Origin: Salinilacihabitans rarus
GTDB taxonomy: Archaea; Halobacteriota; Halobacteria; Halobacteriales; Natrialbaceae
DNA length: 64,000 nt
Assembly (NCBI RefSeq): GCF_024296665.1
Contig: NZ_CP100762.1
Span: 2,852,001 to 2,916,000, forward strand
Direction of reading: 5' to 3'
Position 1 is the stretch's first letter. The number at the start of each line of letters is the position of its first letter. Shown here piece after piece: positions 1 to 8,369 of the stretch. Both the position numbers and the translations under genes were made by a program. Below the pieces are notes generated by a model. That model saw only the letters and a program-made list of their open reading frames with translations. It did not search any database and was not told the DNA's origin.

Positions 1-1181
1 TACGCGTAGATCCGCTCGCCGTCGAACTCGGTGATCACGAGGTTCGCCCCGCCCGGGGCGCCGCTCGCGGCCAGCGGGCCGTCGGCGTCGACCTCGACCG
101 CGGCGCCGATCGGCACCTCGCGGTCGACGCGGTCGCCGCCGTCGGCGCGCTCGATCGTCAGCGTGACGACCTCCGCGTCGCCGACGGCCGCCAGCAGGCC
201 GTCCTCGGTCGCGATCGACTCACCGTCGACCGCGAGGATCGAGTCGCCGACCGCGAGGTCGGCCGGGTTCGTCGACGCGGCCGCCGTCACGACCAGCGAG
301 CGCTCGATCGTTACCGTCTCCTCGCCGTTGCGCTCGACGGTGATCGTCTCGCCCTCCGCGGCGTCGAGGCGTTCGAGGAGGTGGTCGTTGTCCGCGACGG
401 CGACCCCGTCGATTGCGGTGATCCGGTCGTTCGGCTGGACGCCCGCGTCCGCCGCCGGCGAGCCGGGGGCGACGCCGCCGACCGCGGCGCCCGGGGCGAC
501 GGCGATCGAGCCGGCGACCGGGCCGAAAAGCAGCGCGAACGCGACGACCGTGACCGCGAAGTTGAACGTGACGCCGGCGGCGAACATCCGGGTCTGCCCG
601 CCGCGGGAGGCCTGCTTGCTGCTCTCCTGGTTGGGTTCGACGAACGCGCCGATCGGGAGGATCGCGAGGGTCGCGACGCCCATCGACTCGATGTCGATGC
701 CCTCGACGCGACAGAGCAGGCCGTGGCCGCCCTCGTGGACGACGAGGCCGACGAGCAGGCCGATCACGATGCCGGGCGCCGCCGACAGCGGCAGGAAGTC
801 GTTGACGCCGGGGATGACGAGGGCGTTGCGGGGTTGCTGGACCGGCGAGGCGGGCTGTGGGTTGGTGAGCGTGCCGACGGCGACGATCACGAGGAAGACG
901 AACATGCTCACCATCACGACGAGGGCGATGCCGACGCCGAGGTTCGCCCACGCGCGCCAGAACCGCTTCGGCCGGGAGAGCCGGTCGAGTAGCTCCCGGC
1001 CCCGTTTCGTGTGAATCGTCAGGATCGGCCCCTGCGTCCCGACGTACGACGGGAGGAGGCCTCGCTGGCGGAGGGCGACGATCGCGAACCAGTAGACGGC
1101 GACGCCGGCCAGAACCCACGTGAGCGTGCTCGAACCGGTCACGTCGGGAACGCCGACCGCCGCCGGGGGACCGTACTCCAT
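1..1181 (-). CDS. Site-2 protease-like M50 metalloprotease with PDZ repeats (partial, 3' end outside window)
   Basis: Probable intramembrane zinc protease of the M50/S2P family, acting on membrane substrates. The start is the ATG at 1181 and the frame is still open at base 1. Translation shows a membrane segment near residues 20-37, another near 80-103, then a hydrophobic helix containing HEGGH (residues about 149-153), the zinc-binding HExxH motif. After a further membrane segment come two PDZ-like stretches (about 230-390) with G-x-P-A-A-D-A-G-V and D-x-I-x-A-V/I-D-G signatures. The C-terminal membrane part with the third zinc ligand must lie beyond the window edge. A second M50 gene (5179-6300) lacks PDZ repeats, so the two are not simple duplicates. 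Confident in the family; substrate unknown. Confidence 0.9.
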   Translation of the reverse strand, partial: MEYGPPAAVGVPDVTGSSTLTWVLAGVAVYWFAIVALRQRGLLPSYVGTQGPILTIHTKRGRELLDRLSRPKRFWRAWANLGVGIALVVMVSMFVFLVIVAVGTLTNPQPASPVQQPRNALVIPGVNDFLPLSAAPGIVIGLLVGLVVHEGGHGLLCRVEGIDIESMGVATLAILPIGAFVEPNQESSKQASRGGQTRMFAAGVTFNFAVTVVAFALLFGPVAGSIAVAPGAAVGGVAPGSPAADAGVQPNDRITAIDGVAVADNDHLLERLDAAEGETITVERNGEETVTIERSLVVTAAASTNPADLAVGDSILAVDGESIATEDGLLAAVGDAEVVTLTIERADGGDRVDREVPIGAAVEVDADGPLAASGAPGGANLVITEFDGERIYA

Positions 1182-1227
1182 CGGTGTTACTTCCGGGGGG
1201 CGCTTTCAAATGGCTTTTGTCTGTCCC

Positions 1228-2910
1228 TCAGCGCTCGCGGCGAAGCCTGTCGACGACGAACTCCCGGTCGACGTTCGCGAGGAACGGCCCCAGCTTCGGC
1301 CCCTGCTCCTCGTCGAAGAACAGGCGGTAGCCGGCGGCGAAAAAGTCGCCGACGGGGACGTCGTGACGTTTCGCGGTCTCGTAGATCTCGCCCTGGATCT
1401 CGTCGGGGCCGTGGCCCGCCGCGACGAAGTCGGCCAGTTCGTCGAGGGCGTCCTCGGTCGCCGCGTCGAACTCGTGGTCCGGCAGTTCCGAGCGCTTGAG
1501 TTCGTAGTCGAACTGGTTGCCCGTCCGGCGGGCCCACGTGCGGGCGCGTTCGACGCGTTCGAGGGCGTCCTCGATGGCCCACTCGGGGGCGTCCTCGGGA
1601 ACGTGGCCCTCCCGGCGGGCGATCTTCTCGCGCAGGTCGGGGTCGTCGGTCATCCCCAGCACCGCGGCGAACGTGTACGGGAGGCGGAGCCGCTCTTCGC
1701 GGGGTTCCTCGACCACGAGCGGGTACACCCGCTCGGCGAACGCCCGCTCGTCCTCGCTCGCGTCGACCTCGCCGAAGTAGATCGCCTCGAACCGGTCGAA
1801 CTCGTCGACCAGCAGGTCGAGGCGTTCGACGCTGAAGTCCCGGGCCTTCGAGGGGTCTTTCGCGAAGAAGTACCGCAGCACCTCGGGTTCGAGCAGTTCG
1901 AGGACGTCGGAGACGAGGATGACGTTGCCCGCCGAGGAGGAGAACGGTTCGCCGTCGAGGGTGAACCACTCGTAGACCATCGGCACCGGCGGTTCGATCC
2001 CGAGGACGTTCCGGGCGACGTCCTCGCCGCTGGGCCACGACCCCTCGGCGTGGTCCTTGCCGAACGGCTCGAAGTCGACGCCGAGTACCTGCCACTGGCC
2101 GGGCCACTCGAAGCGCCACGGCATCTTCCCCTCGCGGAGGGTGGCGGTCCCCTCGTGGCCACAGCCCTCGATGGTCCGGTCGCCGGCCTCCATGTCGGTA
2201 CAGCGGTAGTCGACCGTGCCGACCTCGCCGGCGTCGAGGTCGACGCCGGTGACGGTCTCGGTCACCTTCCCGCACTCCTCGCAGATGGGGTTGAACGGGA
2301 CGTAGTCGTCGTCGACCTTGTCCTGGTACTTCGAGAGCACCTCGCGGGCGTGCTCGCGGTTCCCGAGGACGTGGCGGGTCACCGCGTCGAGGTCGCCGGA
2401 CTCGTAGAGGTCGGTCGTCGAGACGAGGTCGATCGGCACGTCGACGGCGTCGGCGCTGTCCTGGATGATCGTCGAGAAGTGCTCCCCGTAGGAGCCACAG
2501 CAGCCGAACGGGTCGGGGATGTCGGTGTAGGGCGCGCCGAGGTTCCGGCCGAGCGCGCCCGCGTCCACGTCACCGAGGTCGACGAGGTTCCCGTCGAGGT
2601 CACAGAGGGTGCGCGGAAGTTTGCGGAGGGGGTCGCGGTCGTCGGCCGTAAACACCTGCCGGACCTCGTGGCCGCGCTCGCGCAGCACCGCGGCGACGTA
2701 GTAGCCGCGCATGATCTCGTTGACGTTGCCGAGGTGGGGGACGCCCGAGGGGGAGATGCCGCCCTTGATGACGATGGGTTCGTCGGGGTCGCGGGCCTCG
2801 ATCCGGTCTGCGACCTCGTCGGCCCAGAAGACGTGGTGTTCCTCGCCTCCCTCGCGCTCGCGCTGGAGGGTGTAGGGGCTCTCGGCGTCGGCGTCGTCCT
2901 CAGCGCTCAT
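1228..2910 (-). CDS. lysS: Lysyl-tRNA synthetase, class I
   Basis: Charges tRNA-Lys with lysine and ATP in the cytoplasm. The 560-residue protein has the class I signature HLGN (about 59-62, the HIGH equivalent), preceded by ISPSG, and a KMSKS-like loop reading SSSAGN near residue 320. There is a Cys-rich segment (CEECGK, later CTD...GCGHEG) typical of the archaeal class I enzyme and not of bacterial class II LysRS. The ATG at 2910 lies inside the end of pyrH, an 11-nt overlap on the same strand, so the two are co-transcribed. The loop has Ala where Lys is common in KMSKS motifs; I cannot say whether this is normal for haloarchaea. Confidence 0.95.
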   Translation of the reverse strand: MSAEDDADAESPYTLQREREGGEEHHVFWADEVADRIEARDPDEPIVIKGGISPSGVPHLGNVNEIMRGYYVAAVLRERGHEVRQVFTADDRDPLRKLPRTLCDLDGNLVDLGDVDAGALGRNLGAPYTDIPDPFGCCGSYGEHFSTIIQDSADAVDVPIDLVSTTDLYESGDLDAVTRHVLGNREHAREVLSKYQDKVDDDYVPFNPICEECGKVTETVTGVDLDAGEVGTVDYRCTDMEAGDRTIEGCGHEGTATLREGKMPWRFEWPGQWQVLGVDFEPFGKDHAEGSWPSGEDVARNVLGIEPPVPMVYEWFTLDGEPFSSSAGNVILVSDVLELLEPEVLRYFFAKDPSKARDFSVERLDLLVDEFDRFEAIYFGEVDASEDERAFAERVYPLVVEEPREERLRLPYTFAAVLGMTDDPDLREKIARREGHVPEDAPEWAIEDALERVERARTWARRTGNQFDYELKRSELPDHEFDAATEDALDELADFVAAGHGPDEIQGEIYETAKRHDVPVGDFFAAGYRLFFDEEQGPKLGPFLANVDREFVVDRLRRER

Positions 2911-3625
2911 CGCTGGCCCAGTATGTCGGTTCCTCGCCCGCCCCCGCGGGGACGACGTCCGTGCCGTCGTGGTCGCCGTGGCGGACGGCGCGGGCGATCC
3001 GCTCGGGGTCGGTGCCGTCGAGGACGATGGTCCGCATCCCCGAGCGCTGGATGATCTTCGCCGCCAGCAGGTCGACGGGCGCCGAGGCGCCGGCGTTCAT
3101 CTCGAGGCCGGCGATCACGTCGACCAGTTCGGCGGCGGTCAGTTCGTCGTACTTCGTCGCCTCGTCGTCCTCGTTCGGGTCGGCGCTGTAGACCCCGGGG
3201 ACGCTCGTCGCGTACACCAGCAGGTCGGCGTCGACGTACTCGGCGAGGGCGGCGCCGACGGCGTCGGTCGTCTGGGCCGGGGCGACCCCGCCCATCACGC
3301 AGACGTCGCCCTGCCGGAGCGCCTCGCCGGCCTCCTCGTAGTCGAGCGCGGGCGCCCGGACGGACTCCTCGCCCAGCGCCGCGATCAGCAGGCGCGCGTT
3401 CAGCCGGGTGACGTCGATCCCTAGCTGGTCGAGTTCGATCTCGTTCGCTCCGAGGTCGCGGGCGGCGCCGATGTACTCGCGGGCGACGCCGCCGCCCCCG
3501 ACGACGGCCCCCACTCGACACCCGTCCGCGACGAGGTCTTCGACGACGGCGGCGTGCTCGGCCACCCGGTCGGCGCCGGGTTCGGGCACGAGCACGCTCC
3601 CGCCGATAGAAACGACCACTTTCAT
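2900..3625 (-). CDS. pyrH: Uridylate kinase (UMP kinase), archaeal PyrH type
   Basis: Phosphorylates UMP to UDP in pyrimidine nucleotide synthesis; an amino-acid-kinase-fold protein. The 241-residue protein opens with VVSIGGSVLVPE, the phosphate-binding glycine loop, followed by VVGGGGVAREY and a VCVMGGVAP segment. It closes with GTDPERIARAV, typical of the short archaeal form. The longer open frame upstream runs antisense through moaE and is not coding. The ATG at 3625 is supported by a TATA-like CTTAAGAG about 30 bp upstream, which implies a leaderless mRNA. The 3' end overlaps lysS by 11 nt. Strong assignment. Confidence 0.95.
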   Translation of the reverse strand: MKVVVSIGGSVLVPEPGADRVAEHAAVVEDLVADGCRVGAVVGGGGVAREYIGAARDLGANEIELDQLGIDVTRLNARLLIAALGEESVRAPALDYEEAGEALRQGDVCVMGGVAPAQTTDAVGAALAEYVDADLLVYATSVPGVYSADPNEDDEATKYDELTAAELVDVIAGLEMNAGASAPVDLLAAKIIQRSGMRTIVLDGTDPERIARAVRHGDHDGTDVVPAGAGEEPTYWASDER

Positions 3626-3651
3626 ACTATGGCCGAGTAACCGGGTTGCTC

Positions 3652-3660
3652 TCTTAAGGG
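3652..3660 (-). promoter_or_regulatory. TATA-like promoter for pyrH-lysS
   Basis: On the minus strand this reads CCCTTAAGA, centred about 30 bp before the pyrH ATG at 3625. That is the spacing expected for an archaeal leaderless transcript. Inferred from position and composition only. Confidence 0.5.
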
Positions 3661-3712
3661 TTGCCAACTGACCGGCGACAGCTACAAAGCCCGAGCGCGC
3701 TATCTCACCACC

Positions 3713-4543
3713 ATGCACGTACTCGGGGTTCTCGACGGCGGGGCGGGCGCCGATCCGCTCGAACGGACCGTCGATCGACTGGTCGACGCGCTCTCGCGGC
3801 GCGGCCGCGTCGGCGTCGTCCGCTACGACGCGACCATCGCCGACGGGACGGCCGCGTTCGGGGAGTCCGCCGCCCGCGCGGGCGGGGACGTCACCTACGC
3901 CCTCGGCGCCGACGGCGACTGGTCCGCCTGCGGCACCGGCCTGTCCGTCGACGACGCGCTCGCGTCGCTGGCGACCGACTGCGCGTACGCCGTCGTCGTC
4001 GGCCTCTCGCCGCGCCGACACCCGTCGGTCGTCGTCGGCGACGAGGACGCGGCGGACGATGCGCTCGCGACGGTCGACTCGCCCGCGGATCTCGACGCCG
4101 AGGCGGTCGCCGACGCGCTCGACGCCCGCGACCCGTACGAGACGCTCGACTCGCTGGTCGCCCGCGTGAAGGCCGCGCCCGGCGCCGACCGCTCGGGTGC
4201 GATCGCGACGTTCACCGGCCGCGTCCGCGCGAAGGACGGCCCGGACGACCCGCGGACCGAGTCCCTCGAGTTCGAGAAGTACGACGGCGTCGCCGACGAA
4301 CGACTGGCGGCGATCCGGGAGGACCTCGAGGCGCGCGAGGGCGTCCACGCCGTCGAACTCCACCACCGGACGGGCGTCGTCCGCGACGGCGAGGACATCG
4401 TCTTCGTCGTCGTGCTCGCGGGCCACCGCGAGGAGGCGTTTCGCACCGTCGAGGACGGGATCAACCGGCTGAAAGACGAGGTGCCGCTGTTCAAAAAGGA
4501 AGTGACAGTCGAAGAGGAGTTCTGGGTTCACGACCGCTCGTGA
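3713..4543 (+). CDS. moaE: Molybdopterin synthase large subunit MoaE fused to a MobB-like N-terminal domain
   Basis: The C-terminal 130 residues are MoaE, the subunit of molybdopterin synthase that inserts two sulfurs into precursor Z with MoaD. Seen: a GAIATFTGRVR strand, a LEFEKY...A segment, VELHHRTGVV, and the conserved end PLFKKE...EEFWV. The N-terminal 140 residues (LGVLDGG, then D-x-L-x-R...V-D-A-L) resemble the MobB P-loop domain, but the loop reads GGAGADPLE and lacks the GKT/S of a working Walker A. The fold may therefore be kept without nucleotide binding. ATG at 3713 with no overlap to neighbours. Molybdenum cofactor is needed by the oxidoreductase at 51081-53852. Confidence 0.85.
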   Translation: MHVLGVLDGGAGADPLERTVDRLVDALSRRGRVGVVRYDATIADGTAAFGESAARAGGDVTYALGADGDWSACGTGLSVDDALASLATDCAYAVVVGLSPRRHPSVVVGDEDAADDALATVDSPADLDAEAVADALDARDPYETLDSLVARVKAAPGADRSGAIATFTGRVRAKDGPDDPRTESLEFEKYDGVADERLAAIREDLEAREGVHAVELHHRTGVVRDGEDIVFVVVLAGHREEAFRTVEDGINRLKDEVPLFKKEVTVEEEFWVHDRS

Positions 4544-4584
4544 GCCGTTCGTTCTGTCCGCGTCCGTTCGAAATATAATCGGGC

Positions 4585-4603
4585 CGTGTCACGGAATGAC
4601 ACG
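4585..4603. other. Perfect 7-bp inverted repeat in the moaE downstream gap
   Basis: CGTGTCA and TGACACG flank a 5-nt CGGAA centre, next to an AT-rich AATATAAT at about 4571-4578. It sits between the end of moaE and the DUF7123 gene. It could be an operator half-site pair or a hairpin at the moaE 3' end. No T-run follows, so it is not an obvious terminator. Confidence 0.3.
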
Positions 4604-4768
4604 CGATCCGGGGCCCGATCCGGCGAGCCGAGATAACGAATCTCAGGCGATTTTAAAACGTCTACGGCGATCTAAGACACTCGTAAAACATCGCGAAACG
4701 GGGCGCAAAACGTATTCGTTACGGCCCGATCCGCTGAACGCAACCGAAACGCCGCTAACCATCCCGCC

Positions 4769-4776
4769 TTTATAAT
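4769..4776 (+). promoter_or_regulatory. TATA box for the DUF7123 gene
   Basis: TTTATAAT lies 23-30 bp upstream of the ATG at 4799, which indicates a leaderless transcript and fixes that start. Confidence 0.65.
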
Positions 4777-4798
4777 CCATCTCCGCCGCTACGGTTCG

Positions 4799-5044
4799 AT
4801 GTCGATGAGCACGACAGCCCACCCCTCCACGGACAGCAAGGAAAGCCGCCTGAAGCGATACCTGCACGAACGCGCGAAAGACGGTGAGCTCTACTTCAAG
4901 GGCAAGTTCATCGCCGACGACGTCGGCCTGTCCCCGAAGGAGATCGGCGCGCTCATGGTCAAACTCTCCGAGTCGTGCTCCGACCTCGAGATCGAGAAGT
5001 GGTCGTACACCAGCGCGACCACGTGGCGCGTCGAGCCGGCCTGA
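4799..5044 (+). CDS. Small winged-helix-like haloarchaeal protein (DUF7123 type)
   Basis: An 81-residue protein with the pattern RLKRYLHERA...LYFKGKFIADDVGLSPKEIGALM, a compact winged helix-turn-helix-like core, ending in a short strand (W-x-Y-T-S-A-T-T-W-R-V). I recognise it as a haloarchaeal family usually labelled DUF7123; its role is not established. The start at 4799 fits the TATA box; a second in-frame ATG lies two codons later. Monocistronic, followed by the M50 gene on the same strand after 134 bp. It may bind DNA, but that is inference from fold-like features. Confidence 0.8.
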   Translation: MSMSTTAHPSTDSKESRLKRYLHERAKDGELYFKGKFIADDVGLSPKEIGALMVKLSESCSDLEIEKWSYTSATTWRVEPA

Positions 5045-5178
5045 GGTTCCTGCGCCCTCCGTCGACGCACGAACCGCTCCGAACCGACCCGCCGACGGCT
5101 CCCCGCTCGGCCGACGCGCGATCACACGCGCGGATTCTCGGCAGTCGATTTATAGCCGGCGGCGCCGAATGACCGACG

Positions 5179-6300
5179 ATGTACGACGTTGACCCGCCCG
5201 AGTCCGGCCCTTCGCTCGAGCGGATCGAGTCGGTCTTCGCCGTCTACGACGTCGAGACCGACGGCGACGAGCTTCGATACTACGGCGACCCGTTGCTCGA
5301 CCCGGAGGCGGCGATGCGCGAACTCTGGCCAGCGTTTCGCGAGGCGGGCTACGAGGCCCAGCTCCGGCTTCGCCACGGCGAGTACGTCGTCGTCGCCGAA
5401 CCGATCTCGATCGGCGTCGAGGGCGTCCCGTGGACGAACGTGATCCTCTTTCTCGCGACCGTCGGCTCGACGCTGTTCGCCGGCTCGCAGTGGTACTACA
5501 TCGACCCGTTCGCGAACCCGACGGGGATGCTTCGGGCGTGGCCGTTCACCGTCGCCATCCTCACCGTGCTTGGCGTCCACGAGATGGGCCACTACGTCCT
5601 GAGCCGCTACCACCGGGTCGAGGCGTCGCTGCCGTACTTCCTGCCCGTCCCGACGCTGATCGGGACGATGGGGGCGGTGATCAAGATGAAAGGCCGGATG
5701 CCCGACCGCAAGGCGCTGTTCGACATCGGCGTCGCCGGCCCGCTGGCCGGCCTCGCGGCGACGGTCGTCGTCACCGTGATCGGCCTGCACCTGCCGCCGG
5801 TCCACGCGCCGCCCGAACTCGTCGACAGCACGAACACGATCGAGATCAGCCTCGGCTACCCGCCGCTGCTCGAACTGCTCGCGGCGGCGTTCGACCAGCC
5901 GCTGTACCGCGACGACCCGACGACGGTCGTCCACCCGGTCGTCATCGGCGGCTGGGTCGGGATGTTCGTCACGTTCCTCAACCTGCTGCCGGTCGGTCAA
6001 CTCGACGGCGGCCACGTCCTCCGGGCGATGGCCGGCGAGTTCCAGGAGACCATCGCCGCGCTCGTCCCCGGCGCGCTGTTCGCGCTCGCCGCCTACCTCT
6101 ACTACGTCAGCGGCTACAGCGGCAACTCGGTGTTCATCTGGGTGTTCTGGGGGCTGTTCGCCACCCTCATCGCGGCGGTCGGGCCGGCCCAGCCGGTCGA
6201 CGACTCCCGGCTCGGCGTCGGCCGGTTCGTCGTCGGGGTCGTCACCTTCGCCCTCGGCGTGCTCTGTTTCATGCCGGTGCCTATCGCCGTCGTCAGCTGA
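5179..6300 (+). CDS. Site-2 protease family M50 membrane metalloprotease
   Basis: A 373-residue membrane protease. A soluble N-terminal domain of about 85 residues, with mixed strands and a D-P-E-A helix, is followed by six or so membrane segments. The zinc motif HEMGH lies in a helix at about 134-138. The third-ligand region NLLPVGQLDGGH is at about 268-279, the classic S2P arrangement. No PDZ domain is seen, which resembles the compact archaeal S2P/EGY1-like form. The ATG at 5179 is the first good start. The gene ends 3 bp before the convergent thiL. Substrate unknown; archaeal relatives are assumed to cleave membrane-bound regulators. Confidence 0.9.
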   Translation: MYDVDPPESGPSLERIESVFAVYDVETDGDELRYYGDPLLDPEAAMRELWPAFREAGYEAQLRLRHGEYVVVAEPISIGVEGVPWTNVILFLATVGSTLFAGSQWYYIDPFANPTGMLRAWPFTVAILTVLGVHEMGHYVLSRYHRVEASLPYFLPVPTLIGTMGAVIKMKGRMPDRKALFDIGVAGPLAGLAATVVVTVIGLHLPPVHAPPELVDSTNTIEISLGYPPLLELLAAAFDQPLYRDDPTTVVHPVVIGGWVGMFVTFLNLLPVGQLDGGHVLRAMAGEFQETIAALVPGALFALAAYLYYVSGYSGNSVFIWVFWGLFATLIAAVGPAQPVDDSRLGVGRFVVGVVTFALGVLCFMPVPIAVVS

Positions 6301-6303
6301 TCG

Positions 6304-7170
6304 TCAGTGCGTGTAGCCCCGATCCGGCAGGGGTTCGCCGTCGAGCGTGATCCCCTCGGCTTCCGCCTCGACCGTCCCGATTTCGGCGATCGGTACGTCC
6401 GCGTCCTCCCGGGCGGCGTCGAGGTCGGCCTCGCGAACGGTGACCACGAGTTCGAAGTCCTCGCCGAAGGTCATCGCCGTCTCCAGTGGCTCGTCGACGA
6501 CCTCGCGTACCGTCTCGTCGACGGGGACCCGGTCGGCGTCGACGGCGAAGCCACAGCCCGAGGCCTCGGCGAGTTGGTGTAGCGAGCGCGCGAGGCCGTC
6601 GCTCGAATCCATCATCGCGGTCGCGTACGGCGCGAGCGCGCGGCCGGCGGCCACCCGCGGCTCGAAGCGGAAGAGGTCGTTCGCCCGGTCGGCGTCCCCG
6701 CGCTCGAAAAGCTGGAGGGCGGCGGCGCTCCGGCCGAGCGTCCCGGTGACGCAGACGACCTCGCCCGGCCGGGCGCCCTCGCGGTAGACGGGGTCGTCGG
6801 TCCGACCGATCGCGGTCGTCGCGACGGTGAACTCCTCGTGGGCGTCGAGGTCGCCGCCGACGTAGTCGGCGCCGACGCGCTCGCAGACGTCCCGGGCGCC
6901 CCGGACGAACGCGAGCAGTTCCTCGCGGTCGAACGCCGGGGCGGCGTAGGCGGCGACGGCGGCCGTCGCCTCGGCGCCCATCGCGGCGACGTCCGACAGC
7001 GACGCACCGACGGCCCGCCAGCCCGCGGCGTACCGCGTCGTGCCGGCGGGGAAGTCCGTCCGCTCGTGGAGCATGTCGGTCGTCACGACGAGGTCGTCGA
7101 CGACGGCGGCGTCGTCGCCGGCCGCCTCGAGTTCCTCCGCGAGGGCCGCCAGCGCGTCGCGTTCGTCCAT
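6304..7170 (-). CDS. thiL: Thiamine-monophosphate kinase
   Basis: Phosphorylates thiamine monophosphate to the active cofactor thiamine diphosphate. The 288-residue protein has the PurM-like ATP-grasp order: DDAAVV near residue 20, VTTDMLHERTDF, GWRAVGASLSDVAAMGA, a GGDLD motif, VTGTLGRSAAAL and MMDSSDGL, ending with a FGEDFELV segment. All the usual metal- and phosphate-binding motifs of ThiL are present. The ATG at 7170 gives the normal N-terminus, and longer upstream in-frame starts add only unrelated residues. Convergent with the M50 gene and divergent from the flippase-like gene. Confidence 0.93.
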   Translation of the reverse strand: MDERDALAALAEELEAAGDDAAVVDDLVVTTDMLHERTDFPAGTTRYAAGWRAVGASLSDVAAMGAEATAAVAAYAAPAFDREELLAFVRGARDVCERVGADYVGGDLDAHEEFTVATTAIGRTDDPVYREGARPGEVVCVTGTLGRSAAALQLFERGDADRANDLFRFEPRVAAGRALAPYATAMMDSSDGLARSLHQLAEASGCGFAVDADRVPVDETVREVVDEPLETAMTFGEDFELVVTVREADLDAAREDADVPIAEIGTVEAEAEGITLDGEPLPDRGYTH

Positions 7171-7275
7171 AGGGTCACGTTCGATGCGAAGCCGAAAAGG
7201 GACTCGGAAATCGGCCGGCCCCCGCGGGATCGACACTCCGGTGGCTTGAAGCGTCCGGTGGTCCTCCGAACCGAT

Positions 7276-8307
7276 ATGTCAGCGCCAGCGCGGCGGCGGT
7301 CGATGATCGCGGGGTTTGCGGGCGCGCTCATCGTGCTCGCGGTCCTGCTGTGGCTCGTCGGGGTCGGGGAGGTCGTCGCGACGCTCCGGCGCGCCGACGT
7401 CGACGTGCTGGCGCTGGTCGCGCTGGCCGCGCTCGGCTGGCTGCTCGCGTGGTCGCTCGCGCTCCGGACGGTCCTCGCCATCCTCGGCATCGACGTCAGC
7501 GTGAGGCAGGCGACGGCGGTGTTCGCGGCGACGGTCTTCGCGAACAACGTCACCCCGTTCGGCCAGGCCGGCGGCGAACCGGTGAGCGCCCTGCTGATCT
7601 CGTCGGTCGCCGACACCGAGTACGAGACCGGCCTCGCGACGATCGTCAGCCTCGACGCGCTCAAACTGTTGCCCCCGATCGGGTTCGGCCTGCTGGGGAT
7701 CGCCTACTACGCGACGACGATCACCCTCTCCGAACGCCTCGAAACCGCCGCGGTGGCGCTCTGTGCGCTCGCGGTCGGCCTCCCCGCGGTCGGGCTGGCG
7801 CTGTGGCGCCGGCGCGACGGCGTCGCCTCGGGAACCGCCCGCGGCCTCGCGGCGGTGCTGGGCGGCCTCGGGCGCGTCATTCCGCGGTGGCGGCCGCCGA
7901 CCGCCGCCGCGCTCGAACGCCGCGCCCGGGGGTTCGTCGGCGCGCTCGAACGGGTCGCCGGCGAGCCCCGCGCGGTCGCGTTCGCCCTCGCGTACGTCTC
8001 GCTGGGCTGGCTCGGGCTGATCGCCTCGCTGTGGCTGTCGCTGGCCGCGCTCGGCTTCGGCGACCCGCGGCTGCTCGCGGCGGCGTTCGTCGCGGTCCCG
8101 CTGGGAAGTGTCGCCTCCGCGACGCCGTTTCCCGGCGCGCTCGGTGGGATGGAGGCGGCGCTGGTCGTCCTGCTGACGCCGATCACGGGGCTGCCGGCGT
8201 CGGCGGTCGGCGCCGCGGTCCTCTGTCATCGGTTCGCCACCTACTGGCTGCCGACGCTGCTGGGCGGGGCGGCCGCGTTCGCGTTCGGCTCGACGGCGCG
8301 CTGGTGA
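7276..8307 (+). CDS. Flippase-like / lysylphosphatidylglycerol synthase transmembrane (UPF0104) protein
   Basis: A 343-residue polytopic membrane protein with about eight hydrophobic segments. It carries the family signature NNVTPFGQAGGEPVSALL (about 93-110), the N-x-x-P-x-x-x-G-G-E-P pattern of the AglD/MprF membrane-domain superfamily. A later SATPFPGALGGMEAAL segment is also typical. Haloarchaeal members are often simply called flippase-like; some relatives act in glycolipid or glycoprotein export. No catalytic C-terminal domain is attached. ATG at 7276, divergent from thiL with a 105-bp gap. Function beyond the fold is not established. Confidence 0.85.
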   Translation: MSAPARRRSMIAGFAGALIVLAVLLWLVGVGEVVATLRRADVDVLALVALAALGWLLAWSLALRTVLAILGIDVSVRQATAVFAATVFANNVTPFGQAGGEPVSALLISSVADTEYETGLATIVSLDALKLLPPIGFGLLGIAYYATTITLSERLETAAVALCALAVGLPAVGLALWRRRDGVASGTARGLAAVLGGLGRVIPRWRPPTAAALERRARGFVGALERVAGEPRAVAFALAYVSLGWLGLIASLWLSLAALGFGDPRLLAAAFVAVPLGSVASATPFPGALGGMEAALVVLLTPITGLPASAVGAAVLCHRFATYWLPTLLGGAAAFAFGSTARW

Positions 8308-8338
8308 GCGAGAGCGCCTTCAACCGGACAACGATGCT

Positions 8339-8345
8339 CTTAAAT
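8339..8345 (+). promoter_or_regulatory. TATA box for rps19e
   Basis: CTTAAAT centred 28 bp before the ATG at 8370. It implies that the in-frame ATG overlapping it at 8334 is not the start. Confidence 0.6.
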
Positions 8346-8369
8346 GGCGCCGAGGGGAACGAAACCCCA

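Noticed and set aside
1120-3054. 644-codon plus-strand open frame opposite lysS and part of pyrH
   Set aside because: Antisense shadow of two clear enzymes; no recognisable motifs.
4197-4472. Alternative plus frame inside moaE
   Set aside because: Ser/Arg-rich shadow frame of the MoaE domain.
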